A DNA stretch of 64,000 nucleotides, from contig CAWHTX010000015.1 of assembly GCA_963832355.1 (NCBI GenBank), positions 1-64,000 of the forward strand, read 5' to 3'. The translations under genes and the position numbers were made by a program. The notes under the pieces were generated by a model. It did not search any database, was not told the DNA's origin, and worked only from the letters and a program-made list of their open reading frames with translations. Shown one piece after another: positions 38,770 through 48,302 of this stretch; position 1 is the first letter of the stretch; each line of letters begins with the position of its first letter. Source of the DNA: DATFVA01 sp963832355. GTDB taxonomy: Bacteria > Bacteroidota > Ignavibacteria > Ignavibacteriales > Ignavibacteriaceae.

Positions 38770-39972
38770 ATGAATAATAACATTGCAAAAAGCGATCTCG
38801 AAAAATGGGCAGATTATCTGTTGGACTACAGCTTGGATGGAGTTAAAAAAGATGATGTAATAATGGTAAAGGGTGAAGCTATCTGCTGGCCTTTGATGAG
38901 TGTTCTGCAGGATAAAATCTTTGCCGCCGGTGGAATTGCAGATATAAATATTGTTGCACCCGATAATGACCGCGGAAAAGTGTGGGGCACATCTATAGCA
39001 AAATTCGGAAGTAAGGAACAGATAAATAAAGTTCCTCAATGGCATGTCGACAGATATAAAGCAATGACCAAGTTTATTGAGATCCTCGGAGTATCAAACC
39101 CGGATCTGTTTAATGGTGCAAAAGAAGATCTTCAGCAGGAAGTAATGAAAGTTGATGCTCCCGTGAAGGATATAAGACTTTCAAAACCATGGGTATTAAC
39201 TCTCTTTCCAACGCAGGGTTTTGCCGATATAGAAGGAATGACGCTTAAGGAGTATTCCGATTTTATTGTTAAGGCATCTACGATTGATCCCCGTTATCTT
39301 GATGATGTTGAAGAGGATATCTACCAATTGATGAAAAAAAGCTCGGAGATAAGAGTTCAGACGGTTCATCCTAAAACAAAAAAAGATCTCGAGCTTAAGT
39401 TAAACATAGCCGGAAGGAATATTATAAAATGCACCGGGGACAGAAATTTTCCCGACGGCGAAGTTTTTACAAGCCCCGATGCAAATTCTGTTGAGGGAGA
39501 AATTTTTGTAGATCTTCCTGTCTTCCAGGGTGGAATGGATATACAGGGAATTTATCTAAGGTTTGAAGGCGGAGTAATAAAGGAATATACAGCAGAAAAA
39601 GGTTTTGAAGCTTTGAGGAAAATAATTGAAACTGATGAAGGCTCACACCGACTTGGAGAAGTTGCCCTCGGTATGAACAACGGAATGGATAAAGTGCTGA
39701 AGCACCCCTTGTTTGTTGAAAAAGTCGGAGGAACTTTACATATAGCCATTGGACAAAGCTACGCAGAGACCTTTGTGGAGGATGAAAATTCTGAGGATGG
39801 GCGGAAAAAGATATCGGATTTGAAATCAAAAGGAATTTACAACGAATCGGCACAGCACGTGGATATTGTTACAGATTTTCGACCCGGAGGGACAGGTAAA
39901 GCGGTTTTTATCGATGATGTAAAACTGGAAATTGAAAATAATATCTGGGTTGTACCCGGTAATTCTAAATAA
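38770..39972 (+). CDS. M29-family (thermophilic type) metallo-aminopeptidase
   Basis: 400 residues with no signal peptide. The M29 signatures are present: CTGDRNFPDGEVFTSPDANS with the first metal-binding Glu, HRLGEVALGMNNGMDK with the second, and TLHIAIGQSYAETF and STADVDIV-like GAQHVDIV (here ESAQHVDIVTDF) with further ligands. It removes N-terminal residues from peptides in the cytoplasm, using two metals, usually cobalt or zinc. It is inserted between aceF (23 bases) and lpdA (45 bases) in the pyruvate dehydrogenase operon, an unusual position with no known mechanistic link. Confidence 0.88.
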   Translation: MNNNIAKSDLEKWADYLLDYSLDGVKKDDVIMVKGEAICWPLMSVLQDKIFAAGGIADINIVAPDNDRGKVWGTSIAKFGSKEQINKVPQWHVDRYKAMTKFIEILGVSNPDLFNGAKEDLQQEVMKVDAPVKDIRLSKPWVLTLFPTQGFADIEGMTLKEYSDFIVKASTIDPRYLDDVEEDIYQLMKKSSEIRVQTVHPKTKKDLELKLNIAGRNIIKCTGDRNFPDGEVFTSPDANSVEGEIFVDLPVFQGGMDIQGIYLRFEGGVIKEYTAEKGFEALRKIIETDEGSHRLGEVALGMNNGMDKVLKHPLFVEKVGGTLHIAIGQSYAETFVEDENSEDGRKKISDLKSKGIYNESAQHVDIVTDFRPGGTGKAVFIDDVKLEIENNIWVVPGNSK

Positions 39973-40008
39973 TTATTCTTACAAAAAAGTAATCTAATTT
40001 AATACTTC

Positions 40009-40014
40009 AGGTGA
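40009..40014 (+). promoter_or_regulatory. Ribosome binding site fixing a TTG start for lpdA
   Basis: aggtga stands three bases before TTG 40018, and no ATG occurs before the Rossmann motif of the dehydrogenase. It therefore supports the non-ATG start. Confidence 0.65.
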
Positions 40015-40017
40015 ATA

Positions 40018-41439
40018 TTGGCGTCACAAAATAAAAGTGTAACAGTTATAGGGGCGGGACCCGGAGGATATGCTGCCGCATTTTATGCAGCTGATCTCGG
40101 AATGGATGTAACCTTAATTGATAAAGAAATTAACCCGGGAGGAGTCTGCCTTTACCGCGGATGCATTCCTTCAAAGGCTTTACTGCATGCAGCTAAAGTT
40201 ATTAACGAGGCTCAGGAAGCAAAGAACTGGGGAATTGAGTTTGGTCAGCCTAAAATCGATGTAAACCGTCTCCGTGAATGGAAGGACGAAGTAGTTAAAA
40301 AATTAACCGGCGGCGTAGGACTTGTTGCCAAACAAAGAAAGGTTAACTACATCCGGGGAACAGCTTGCTTTATAAATTCCAATACCCTTGAAATTAAAAA
40401 AGATGATGGTTCAACGGAAAATCATCAGTTCGAAAATGCTATTATAGCAACCGGCTCGATAATCGCGACAATTCCCGCACTGAATATCGACAGCAAGCGT
40501 CTTCTCAATTCCACAACTGCACTTGATCTCCCCGAGGTACCGAAGTCATTGCTTGTGATAGGCGGAGGTTATATAGGACTGGAACTGGGATCTGTATATC
40601 ATGCTCTCGGTACAAAGGTTTCTGTTGTCGAAATGATGCCGGGACTGCTTCCCGGTGCCGACCGTGACCTTGTTTCTCACCTTGCAAAGAAACTTGGAAA
40701 TGAATTTGAAAGGATTATGCTCAATGCCAAAGTTAGCGAGATGAAGGAAACGAAAAACGGGATTAAAGTTAAGATTGATACTGAGAAAGGGACTGAGGAA
40801 CTTGAGTATGATTACGTCCTGATGTCGATTGGAAGGAAACCTTCAACCAAAGGTCTGGGACTGGAAAACGTTCATGTAACAACCAACGAAAGAGGCTGGA
40901 TAAAAGTTAATCCCCAGATGAAAACAGAGGGAGATAATATATATGCAATCGGCGATATAGCCGGCGAGCCGATGCTTGCCCACAAAGCATCGCACGAAGC
41001 AAGAGTTGCCGTAGATACAATTGCAGGCGAGAAGGTTGCATTTGAACCTCTTGCTATTCCCGCAGTTGTTTTCACAGATCCTGAAATTGCATGGGCTGGT
41101 TTAACTGAAAACCAGGCGAAAGAGAAAAATATAAATTATGAGACCGCTAAGTTTCCCTGGGCTGCGTCAGGCAGAGCTACCACAATTGGAAGAAGCGACG
41201 GTGTTACAAAGCTTATACTCGATCCTGAATCGCAGAGGATATTGGGTGTAGGTATCTGCGGTCCCGGTGCGGGAGAGCTTATCGCTGAAGGTGTGCTTGC
41301 TATCGAAATGGGTGCGAATGTAACTGACCTTAAGCTTACAATTCATCCTCATCCGACTTTATCAGAGACTATAATGGAAGCGGCAGAGGCTTTCTTCGGT
41401 CAGAGTACCCATATGTATAAGCCGAAACGTAAGAAATAA
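40018..41439 (+). CDS. lpdA: Dihydrolipoyl dehydrogenase, E3
   Basis: 473 residues from a TTG start. FAD-binding VIGAGPGGYAAA is at the N-terminus, and the redox disulfide is Cys44-x4-Cys49 in GGVCLYRGCIPSK. The NAD-binding domain contains LLVIGGGYIGLELGSVY. TEGDNIYAIGDIAGEPMLAHKA is the second FAD contact, and HPHPTLSE near the end gives the catalytic His445. It reoxidises the dihydrolipoyl arms of AceF, making NADH. As the last gene of the aceE operon it completes the complex, and it may also serve other 2-oxoacid dehydrogenases. Confidence 0.96.
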   Translation: MASQNKSVTVIGAGPGGYAAAFYAADLGMDVTLIDKEINPGGVCLYRGCIPSKALLHAAKVINEAQEAKNWGIEFGQPKIDVNRLREWKDEVVKKLTGGVGLVAKQRKVNYIRGTACFINSNTLEIKKDDGSTENHQFENAIIATGSIIATIPALNIDSKRLLNSTTALDLPEVPKSLLVIGGGYIGLELGSVYHALGTKVSVVEMMPGLLPGADRDLVSHLAKKLGNEFERIMLNAKVSEMKETKNGIKVKIDTEKGTEELEYDYVLMSIGRKPSTKGLGLENVHVTTNERGWIKVNPQMKTEGDNIYAIGDIAGEPMLAHKASHEARVAVDTIAGEKVAFEPLAIPAVVFTDPEIAWAGLTENQAKEKNINYETAKFPWAASGRATTIGRSDGVTKLILDPESQRILGVGICGPGAGELIAEGVLAIEMGANVTDLKLTIHPHPTLSETIMEAAEAFFGQSTHMYKPKRKK

Positions 41440-41440
41440 T

Positions 41441-43503
41441 TCATCCCAGTATTTTTTTAATTTCATCCACTGAAGTTACCGGCATTTCGCAGGCATAGTG
41501 CCTGCATATATAGACTGTTGCGGTATCACCCTGCTGAACCATTTCCTCAGTGAACGGAGCAATCTCAGCCAGTCCTGTATCACCAGGTTCCTTCAGTAAT
41601 ATCACTTTATTGGGAATAAAATTTCTGCCGAAGAATTCGAGAATTTCTTTGGATGATTTATCCTTCCTGTTGCCCGCAATTACTATTTCGTAAGAATCCC
41701 TGTATCCCATCATTATTCCTGAAAGAGATGCAGCAAAGGCTGAAGGCATTCTGTTAATCTGTCCTGAAAAAAAGCGGATTGTTTCATTGGCTTTATCTTC
41801 AAGATCGGTGTTACCCGTGATTCTTCCCAGTTTAAGAAGATTTAGTATTGCTATGGAATTTCCTGACGGAATTGCGCCGTCGTATATTTCCTTATTACGG
41901 GCAATCAGTTCCTCACCGTAGTCAGGTGTAAAATAAAAACCTCCGTTTTCATTATCATAAAAGTGCTTAATCGTATGATCGTTCAGTTCTATTGCCTGTT
42001 TGAGAAGATTGGTATTAAAAGTCGTTTCATACAGATCTATCAAGGCAGAGACCAGAAAAGCATAATCATCTAAGTTCCCCGTAATGCCAGCCTCTCCGTT
42101 CCGGAAGCGGTGAAGCAGTTTCCCCTCTTTTGTCCTGAGCTTATTCATTATAAACTTTACAGCTTTAACAGCAGTATCTTCATACAAGCTGCTGCCGAAT
42201 GCACGAGCCGCCTTCGCAAAAGCAGAGATCATGATACCATTCCAGTCGGTAAGGATCTTATCATCCTTATATGGGTGAACCCTCTTTTCACGTATCTTAA
42301 ATAGTTTTTTACTAGCCTCATTTATTTTTTTCTTCAGCTCTTCTTCGGAAAGTCCGGCTTCAGTAGATAACTCAGTCAATGAATTTTTAAGATGCAGGAT
42401 ATTGCCGGGTTCATTGCCTTCATTTAAAGGATCGGAATAATTTCCATCGGGTTTAACATTAAATATCCCGGCCAGTAAACCCGAATCCGTTCCGGCAGTT
42501 CTTTCAAATTCATCTTTCGTCCACAAGTAAAACTTCCCTTCCTCCCCTTCACTGTCGGCATCTTCAGCGGAGTAAAATCCGCCTTCGGGAGAAGTCATAT
42601 CCCTCAATACATATTCAAGAATTTCTTCGGCTGTCTGCTTATAAATTTCCTTACCCGTTGCCTGGTACATCTCTACATAAGAAATGGTAAGCAGAGCCTG
42701 ATCATAAAGCATCTTTTCAAAGTGAGGCACCAGCCACTGCCTGTCCGTTGAATACCTGTGAAATCCAAAGCCTATATGATCATATATCCCTCCCTGCCTC
42801 ATTTCATCAAGTGTTTTTGCTGCCATCATCAGGGCATCTTCATCTTTATAACTCTTATAATATCTTACAAGAAAACTCAGATTGTGAGGTGAGGGAAATT
42901 TAGGAGCGCTCCCGAAACCGCCGTATTCACTGTCGAATCTCTCCCTGAATTCAGCAAATGCTTTCTCAAAAATATTCTTATCCAATTCGTCGCTGTGAGA
43001 CCCCTGCATCACGGCTGACAGCTTCCGTAATTTCTGATGCTGATCTGTTTATATCATCCCGCTTTAGTTAACCAGATATTTTTAATCCTTGAGACGAGTT
43101 CTTTCATTCCCGGTCTCCCGAATCTCGATTCTTTCGGGAAATATGTACCGGCAAAAAAAGGTTTCTTATCGGGTGTCATTATTATCGTAAGCGGCCATCC
43201 CCCGCTGCCTGTAAGCATCTGGCAGACCTGCATATATATTCCGTCAATGTCAGGTCTCTCTTCCCGGTCAACCTTAATTGACACAAAAACATCATTCATC
43301 ATACCGGCGATTTCTTCATCCTCAAAAGACTCTTTCTCCATAACATGGCACCAGTGGCAGGTTGAATATCCAATGGAAAGGAATACAGGTTTATCTTCTT
43401 CAGCAGCTTTTGTAAATGCTTCACTTCCCCACGGAAACCAATCAACAGGATTACCCGCATGCTGCAGCAGATAGGGACTATTTTCGTTAAATAAATTATT
43501 CAT
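41441..43503 (-). pseudogene. YyaL/SPATA20-family thioredoxin-domain protein, two frameshifts
   Basis: The start at 43503 gives a thioredoxin-like DUF255 domain with NSPYLLQHAGNPVDWFPWG and a redox motif Cys49-His-Trp-Cys52 in STCHWCHVM. The frame breaks near 43055 and again near 43014, with a 20-residue middle piece (INRSASEITEAVS) in the third frame. From 43012 to 41441 the long (alpha/alpha)6 cellobiose-epimerase/N-glycan-isomerase-like part continues (FGFHRYSTDRQWLVPHFEKM, DEFERTAG, LTDWNGIMISAFAKAAR). Rejoined it is about 687 residues, the usual family length. Its function is uncertain; a redox or sugar-processing role has been suggested. Single-base indels suggest sequence error or recent loss. 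Confidence 0.85.
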
Positions 43504-43577
43504 CTTTTAAAATTATTTCATTAAATTAAATTCAATTATACTAAAAGTTCATATTCACCCAAAAAATTGGGGGGGAA

Positions 43578-45740
43578 ATGTCTAAAATCTACTTCAAAGA
43601 AATCGTGTTCTTATTCATAACAGTTTTCATATTCTTATTATTTTCCATATCTCAGGCTCAGCCGGTTAATACAGGACTTTATGAGTATCTTTCTCCAGTA
43701 CCGGGAGCTTCAAAAGTGATGCCTTCCACTTCAATTTTAATACGTAAAGGAGAAGCTTTTCAGGATCTGGCAAACAATAATTTATCTGATATTATCGTAA
43801 CGGGTGTAAAAAGCGGTATTCATACAGGAAAATTAAAACTACTTGAAGAGAATAAGATTTTATCATTCTCGCCTTTCACACCTTTTAAATTAGGAGAAAC
43901 AGTTACCGTTGAAATTAAGAAAAGAATTAAATTAGCAAATGGCAATTATGTTCCTTACCTGAAATATAGTTTTCAAATAATGGAACAAAGGGTTAAAAGT
44001 AAGTCGGATGAAATGACTTTCCTAAATGAATATTTAACTTCAGGTAAAAGTCATACAAAATATTCAATTGACAATCCAATTCTTTTAAAAGATAGTCTGC
44101 CTTCTGATTTCCCGGTTTATTCCGTAAATAATATTGATCCCTCAGAGGGCAGCATTTTTTTTAGTCCATTTGGGTGGCACGTTCAGGCTTACTTAATAAT
44201 AACCGATAATTATGGAATACCAGTATATTATCAAAAAATGCCTGCAACTTCTTTTGATTTTCAAAAACAAATAAATGGCAATTTGACATATTTTGAAAGC
44301 GCCTCCGGGGCATATTATGAAATGAATAGTATGTACCAGATAGTTGACACACTAAAGATGGTAAATGGGTACAGTTCTGATGTTCATGAACTCAGAATTC
44401 TGGAAAATGGTCATTCTGTGATGTTTGCATATGATCGACAAGTTGTAAGAATGGATACGATCGTAACCGGTGGTAATCCTCACGCTGTTGTGACAGGTTT
44501 AGTATTACAAGAACTGGATGAAAATAAGAACCTTGTATTTCAGTGGAGAAGCTGGGATCATTATAAAATCACAGATGCCACTTATGATATAAGTTTAACT
44601 GATTCGCTGATAGATTATGTTCATGGTAATGCCGTTGCGATTGACTATGATGGGAATTTCCTGTTATCCTGCAGACACATGGATGAAATTACAAAAATAA
44701 ACAGAATTACAGGCGATATCATCTGGCGCTGGGGTGGAATAAATTGTAAAAATAACGAATTCACATTTATTAATGATCCTACGGGATTTTCACATCAGCA
44801 TTGCATTAGAAGACTACCAAATGGGAATTATACAATTTTTGATAACGGAAATCTGCATGATCCCCAATATTCCCGGGCTGTCGAATACCAGATGGATGAA
44901 GGAAATAGAATCGTTAACTTAGTCTGGGAAAATAGTAATGATCCCCTCACCTATTCAGCCGCAATGGGCAGCACACAAAGACTGAGCAACCACAATACTT
45001 TTATAGGTTGGGGAGCGGGTAATACCGATATTTCAATGACGGAAGTGGGACCAGATGGTTCTCTTAAACTTTCATTCTCTTTGTCCGATACAGTATTCAG
45101 CTACAGAGCCTTTAAATATAAATGGCATACCGAATTATTTACAAGCAATAAAGATTCTTTACTATTTGGAATCGTTCCTGTTGGAGATTCGGCTTTCGTC
45201 TCTTTTAATCTTACCAATAATGGAACGGAGGCGATTGAAATTAACTCCATTTATAACCGTGACTCGGCATTTTCTTTTCAACAGCAGCTGCCGATTGAAG
45301 TACCTCCCCTGGCAAGTATAAATCTTTCTGTGAAATTTCTACCTTCTGAAAGTGGTAGTTTCAAGGATGACCTTCATCTTAGATGGGAAACAGAGGGAAA
45401 TCGGATCGCTCAAGTAGTCCATTTATTAGGATACACAGACTCTATTTATGTAAAAGTTAATCAAGTCGACCAACTCACGGATTTTAACCTGAGTCAGAAC
45501 TATCCGAATCCTTTTAACCCTGTATCCAAAATAAGCTACAGAATTCCGAAGTCCTCTATGGTAAAACTCCAGGTTTTTGACATACTTGGAAATCTGATCA
45601 CTACCCTGGTCGATGAAGAACAGTCGGCTGGAAATTACGAAGTTGAGTTCAACGGCTCACACCTGGCAAGCGGAATATATATTTACCGTCTCAGCGCTGA
45701 TGAATTTTTGTCAGTAAAGAAGATGTTGCTGCTCAAATAA
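43578..45740 (+). CDS. T9SS-secreted arylsulfotransferase (ASST)-family protein
   Basis: 720 residues. A signal peptide (ends ISQAQ) is followed by a domain of about 130 residues with Ig-like strands. A beta-propeller ASST domain follows at about 190-520, with GWHVQAYLIITDNYGIPVYY, DVHELRILENGHSVMFAYD, DYVHGNAVAIDYDGNFLLSC and FSHQHCIRRLPNGNYTIFDNG, whose histidines are candidates for the sulfo-transfer site. A second Ig-like domain (about 540-630) and a T9SS sorting domain (NYPNPFNPVSKISYRI to KKMLLLK) end it. ASST enzymes move sulfate between phenols. Whether this one is active is unproven. A strong gggggggaa precedes the ATG. Confidence 0.88.
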   Translation: MSKIYFKEIVFLFITVFIFLLFSISQAQPVNTGLYEYLSPVPGASKVMPSTSILIRKGEAFQDLANNNLSDIIVTGVKSGIHTGKLKLLEENKILSFSPFTPFKLGETVTVEIKKRIKLANGNYVPYLKYSFQIMEQRVKSKSDEMTFLNEYLTSGKSHTKYSIDNPILLKDSLPSDFPVYSVNNIDPSEGSIFFSPFGWHVQAYLIITDNYGIPVYYQKMPATSFDFQKQINGNLTYFESASGAYYEMNSMYQIVDTLKMVNGYSSDVHELRILENGHSVMFAYDRQVVRMDTIVTGGNPHAVVTGLVLQELDENKNLVFQWRSWDHYKITDATYDISLTDSLIDYVHGNAVAIDYDGNFLLSCRHMDEITKINRITGDIIWRWGGINCKNNEFTFINDPTGFSHQHCIRRLPNGNYTIFDNGNLHDPQYSRAVEYQMDEGNRIVNLVWENSNDPLTYSAAMGSTQRLSNHNTFIGWGAGNTDISMTEVGPDGSLKLSFSLSDTVFSYRAFKYKWHTELFTSNKDSLLFGIVPVGDSAFVSFNLTNNGTEAIEINSIYNRDSAFSFQQQLPIEVPPLASINLSVKFLPSESGSFKDDLHLRWETEGNRIAQVVHLLGYTDSIYVKVNQVDQLTDFNLSQNYPNPFNPVSKISYRIPKSSMVKLQVFDILGNLITTLVDEEQSAGNYEVEFNGSHLASGIYIYRLSADEFLSVKKMLLLK

Positions 45741-45754
45741 CCCCCTTTATGAGG

Positions 45755-45784
45755 ATTGAGGCAGTTAATGACTACTGCCTCAAT
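45755..45784 (+). terminator. Hairpin downstream of the arylsulfotransferase gene
   Basis: A perfect 10-bp stem, attgaggcag with ctgcctcaat, and a 10-base loop, 15 bases after the stop. The T-run after it is poor, so termination may be weak. Confidence 0.65.
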
Positions 45785-45913
45785 TCTGCTTAATATCCTT
45801 ATATCCGCAAAATTCACTATTTAATTACCTTCCCGTAGGAACCGGCTGTCTTTATTAGTTGTTAAGAAGGTACATTTTTAATAATTTTCTCACACATTTA
45901 TTAATATTTCCAT

Positions 45914-46645
45914 ATGAATAACAAGAACAACCTTTTAATACCTGCAGTTATAGGTTCTGCAGCACTCATTATTTGTGCTATTATTCTCGCTGTCACCTGG
46001 CGATCTAATTATACCTCTAATCAGACGATCAATGTTACCGGTTCGGCAAAGAAGGATATTACATCCGACCTTGGGGTTCTGCGAGGTACAGTAAGTGCAC
46101 AGGCTGCCACTGCCGAAGAAGCATACAGGGAGCTTTCAAAGATGAAGCCTGTACTGATATCATATCTATCATCAAAGGGATTCCCTGAAAATAAAATTGA
46201 GTTTTATACTATAAACAGTTATCCCTTATATGAAATAGGTGCTAACGGCTATCAGACAGGTGTAATAAGAGCTTATAACTACAGTCAGAGGATTGAAATA
46301 CAATCCACAGATGTGAACAAAATAAAAGAAATATCTCTTGATATCCCGTCTGTAGTTGAAAAAGGTGTGAATTTTAATGTGGAACAGCCTGAATATCATT
46401 ATACAAAACTGGCTGAACTAAAGATTGATATCCAGGCGGATGCAGCAAAAGATGCAATGATACGTGCGGAGAAAATAGCAAAGGCAACGGGACGATCGCT
46501 TGGTTCGATGCGGGACGCCCGTATGGGAGTTATTCAGATAACTCCGAAATTATCCAACCAGGTATCTGATTATGGTATAAACGATCTGAGCTCTATTGAA
46601 AAAGAGATAACGGCGGTAGTTAACGCATCTTTTGAAATAAAATAA
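45914..46645 (+). CDS. SIMPL-domain (DUF541) membrane-anchored protein
   Basis: 243 residues with an N-terminal membrane anchor (LLIPAVIGSAALIICAIILAVTW). The SIMPL/DUF541 domain follows, with INVTGSAKKDITSDLGVLRGTVSAQA, an YNYSQRIEIQSTDVNKIKEIS strand-helix unit and the C-terminal LKIDIQADAAKDAMIRAEKIAKATGR. The domain belongs to an oligomeric family of periplasmic or extracellular proteins with poorly defined function. It is followed by a cytochrome c gene 26 bases away, so the two are probably co-transcribed. Confidence 0.88.
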   Translation: MNNKNNLLIPAVIGSAALIICAIILAVTWRSNYTSNQTINVTGSAKKDITSDLGVLRGTVSAQAATAEEAYRELSKMKPVLISYLSSKGFPENKIEFYTINSYPLYEIGANGYQTGVIRAYNYSQRIEIQSTDVNKIKEISLDIPSVVEKGVNFNVEQPEYHYTKLAELKIDIQADAAKDAMIRAEKIAKATGRSLGSMRDARMGVIQITPKLSNQVSDYGINDLSSIEKEITAVVNASFEIK

Positions 46646-46671
46646 TATTCCGAAAAAAACAGAACTGAACA

Positions 46672-47097
46672 ATGACAAAACCTCAAATATGGGTGGCAGC
46701 TTTCCTCGTTCTTTTTATGCTGCTTTTCCTTCTGCAAAGAGTAACCAATGAACCGGAAAGTAAGAATACCGGTCCGATGAGCGGTGCCGTCACCCAGCAG
46801 AATATGGCATCAAACGAAGATCTTAGTCCTGCCGAACTGGTTAACAACCTGGGCTGCATGAACTGTCACGGAAAGGATCTTGCAGGCACAAATATGGCCC
46901 CCTCACTGAAGAACCTTGATCAATACTGGAGCAAGGATCAGTTAACAAATTATCTCAGGAACCCTTCTTCTTTTATGGATGGCGACAGGTTCAAAGAATA
47001 CCGGCAGAAGTATCCGGGTATGGTAATGCCGTCATTCAACAATATTAATGTGCAGGAACTCGGAAAGATATCTGAGTACCTGCTGAATCAAAAATGA
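46672..47097 (+). CDS. Membrane-anchored c-type cytochrome
   Basis: 141 residues with an N-terminal transmembrane anchor (IWVAAFLVLFMLLFLLQRV) and one class I haem c domain. The haem is bound by Cys62-Met-Asn-Cys65-His66 (NLGCMNCHGKDLAG), and the likely distal ligand is Met119 in YPGMVMPSF. The tail NINVQELGKISEYLLNQ is the usual last helix. It would carry electrons in the periplasm, probably to a terminal oxidase. It resembles cytochrome c subunits such as CcoO/CcoP-type modules but no oxidase gene is nearby. Confidence 0.9.
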   Translation: MTKPQIWVAAFLVLFMLLFLLQRVTNEPESKNTGPMSGAVTQQNMASNEDLSPAELVNNLGCMNCHGKDLAGTNMAPSLKNLDQYWSKDQLTNYLRNPSSFMDGDRFKEYRQKYPGMVMPSFNNINVQELGKISEYLLNQK

Positions 47098-47126
47098 ACG
47101 AGCTTAAATTAGAAGTTTGAGAGATG

Positions 47127-47158
47127 AAGCCGGGGCTGATTATAGTCAGCCCCAGCTT
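47127..47158. terminator. Bidirectional hairpin between cytochrome c and aldolase genes
   Basis: A strong 8-bp core stem, ggggctga with tcagcccc, extended by aagc with gctt after one mismatch. It lies between convergent genes, about 30 bases after the cytochrome stop. Confidence 0.75.
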
Positions 47159-47178
47159 AAAGTTCATCATAGATGAGA

Positions 47179-48225
47179 TCAGGCAACGGTTACTTCTTTA
47201 CTTAGATAAACATCCTGAATAGTGTTAAGAAGTTTAATACCTTCCTTCATAGGACGCTGGAAAGCTTTCCTTCCTGAGATCAGTCCCATTCCGCCTGCCC
47301 TCTTATTTATAACTGCGGTTTTTGCAGCTTCAGCAAAATCATTTTCTCCTGAGGCTCCGCCGCTGTTGATCAATCCGGCTCTTCCCATATAGTTATTTAT
47401 AACCTGGTAGCGGGTGAGATCTATCGGGTGATCCGTTGTAAGATCTTCATAAACCTTTTTGCTGGTTTTACCGAATTTTAATGCATTAAAGCCCCCGTTA
47501 TTCGCGGGAAGTTTCTGTTTAATAATATCGGCTTCAATCGTTACACCAAGATGATTTGCCTGACCTGTCAGATCAGCGGCAACGTGATAGTCCTTATCTT
47601 TTTTGAACTCGCTGTTCCGGAGATAACACCACAAAATTGTAGCAAGTCCCAGTTCGTGAGCATACTGAAAAGCTTCACTAACCTCTATTATTTGTCTGTC
47701 ACTTTCCTCAGAGCCGAAATATATAGTAGCACCGATTGCGGCAGCTCCCATATCATAGGCCTGTTCTACACCTGCAAACATTATTTGATCATAATGATTA
47801 GGATAGGTTAAAAGTTCATTATGATTTATCTTCATAATGAAAGGTATTTTATGAGCATACTTCCTTGAACACATCCCCAGTACGCCCAGGGTTGAAGCAA
47901 CTGCGTTGCAGCCTCCCTCTACGGCCAGTTTTACTATATTCTGGGGATCAAAATATTCGGGATTCGGAGCAAAGGATGCACCAGCACTGTGTTCGATTCC
48001 CTGGTCAACCGGAAGAATCGAAAGGTAACCCGTACCGGCCAGCCGTCCGCTGCTGTATATCCACTGCAGGTTCTTCAGTACGTTAATATTTCTGTCTGTC
48101 TGGGCAAAAACCCTGTCAACAAAATCCGGTCCCGGCAGGTTCAGCTGCTCTTTGGGAAATTTAGCTTTGTAACTCAGAAGCGAATCTGCTTCACTACCGA
48201 GCAATTCTTTTATTTTATCTGCCAT
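47179..48225 (-). CDS. Class I fructose-bisphosphate aldolase, FbaB/DhnA type
   Basis: 348 residues with no signal peptide. The DhnA-type TIM-barrel text is clear: LSILPVDQGIEHSAGASFAPN, GCNAVASTLGVLG, IPFIMKINHNELL, GVEQAYDMGAAAIGATIYFGS and GMGLISGRKAFQRP. These enzymes use a Schiff-base lysine and no metal to cleave fructose 1,6-bisphosphate in glycolysis and gluconeogenesis. I cannot assign the active-site lysine with certainty here. A strong ribosome site (aggaga) precedes the ATG. It follows the YpdA gene by 77 bases on the same strand. Confidence 0.92.
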   Translation of the reverse strand: MADKIKELLGSEADSLLSYKAKFPKEQLNLPGPDFVDRVFAQTDRNINVLKNLQWIYSSGRLAGTGYLSILPVDQGIEHSAGASFAPNPEYFDPQNIVKLAVEGGCNAVASTLGVLGMCSRKYAHKIPFIMKINHNELLTYPNHYDQIMFAGVEQAYDMGAAAIGATIYFGSEESDRQIIEVSEAFQYAHELGLATILWCYLRNSEFKKDKDYHVAADLTGQANHLGVTIEADIIKQKLPANNGGFNALKFGKTSKKVYEDLTTDHPIDLTRYQVINNYMGRAGLINSGGASGENDFAEAAKTAVINKRAGGMGLISGRKAFQRPMKEGIKLLNTIQDVYLSKEVTVA

Positions 48226-48302
48226 TATATTCTCCTCTTTATTTACTGTTCATATTTTTTATAAGATAATGTTATTTACTCTTCTCATCAAACCACAGGA
48301 AA

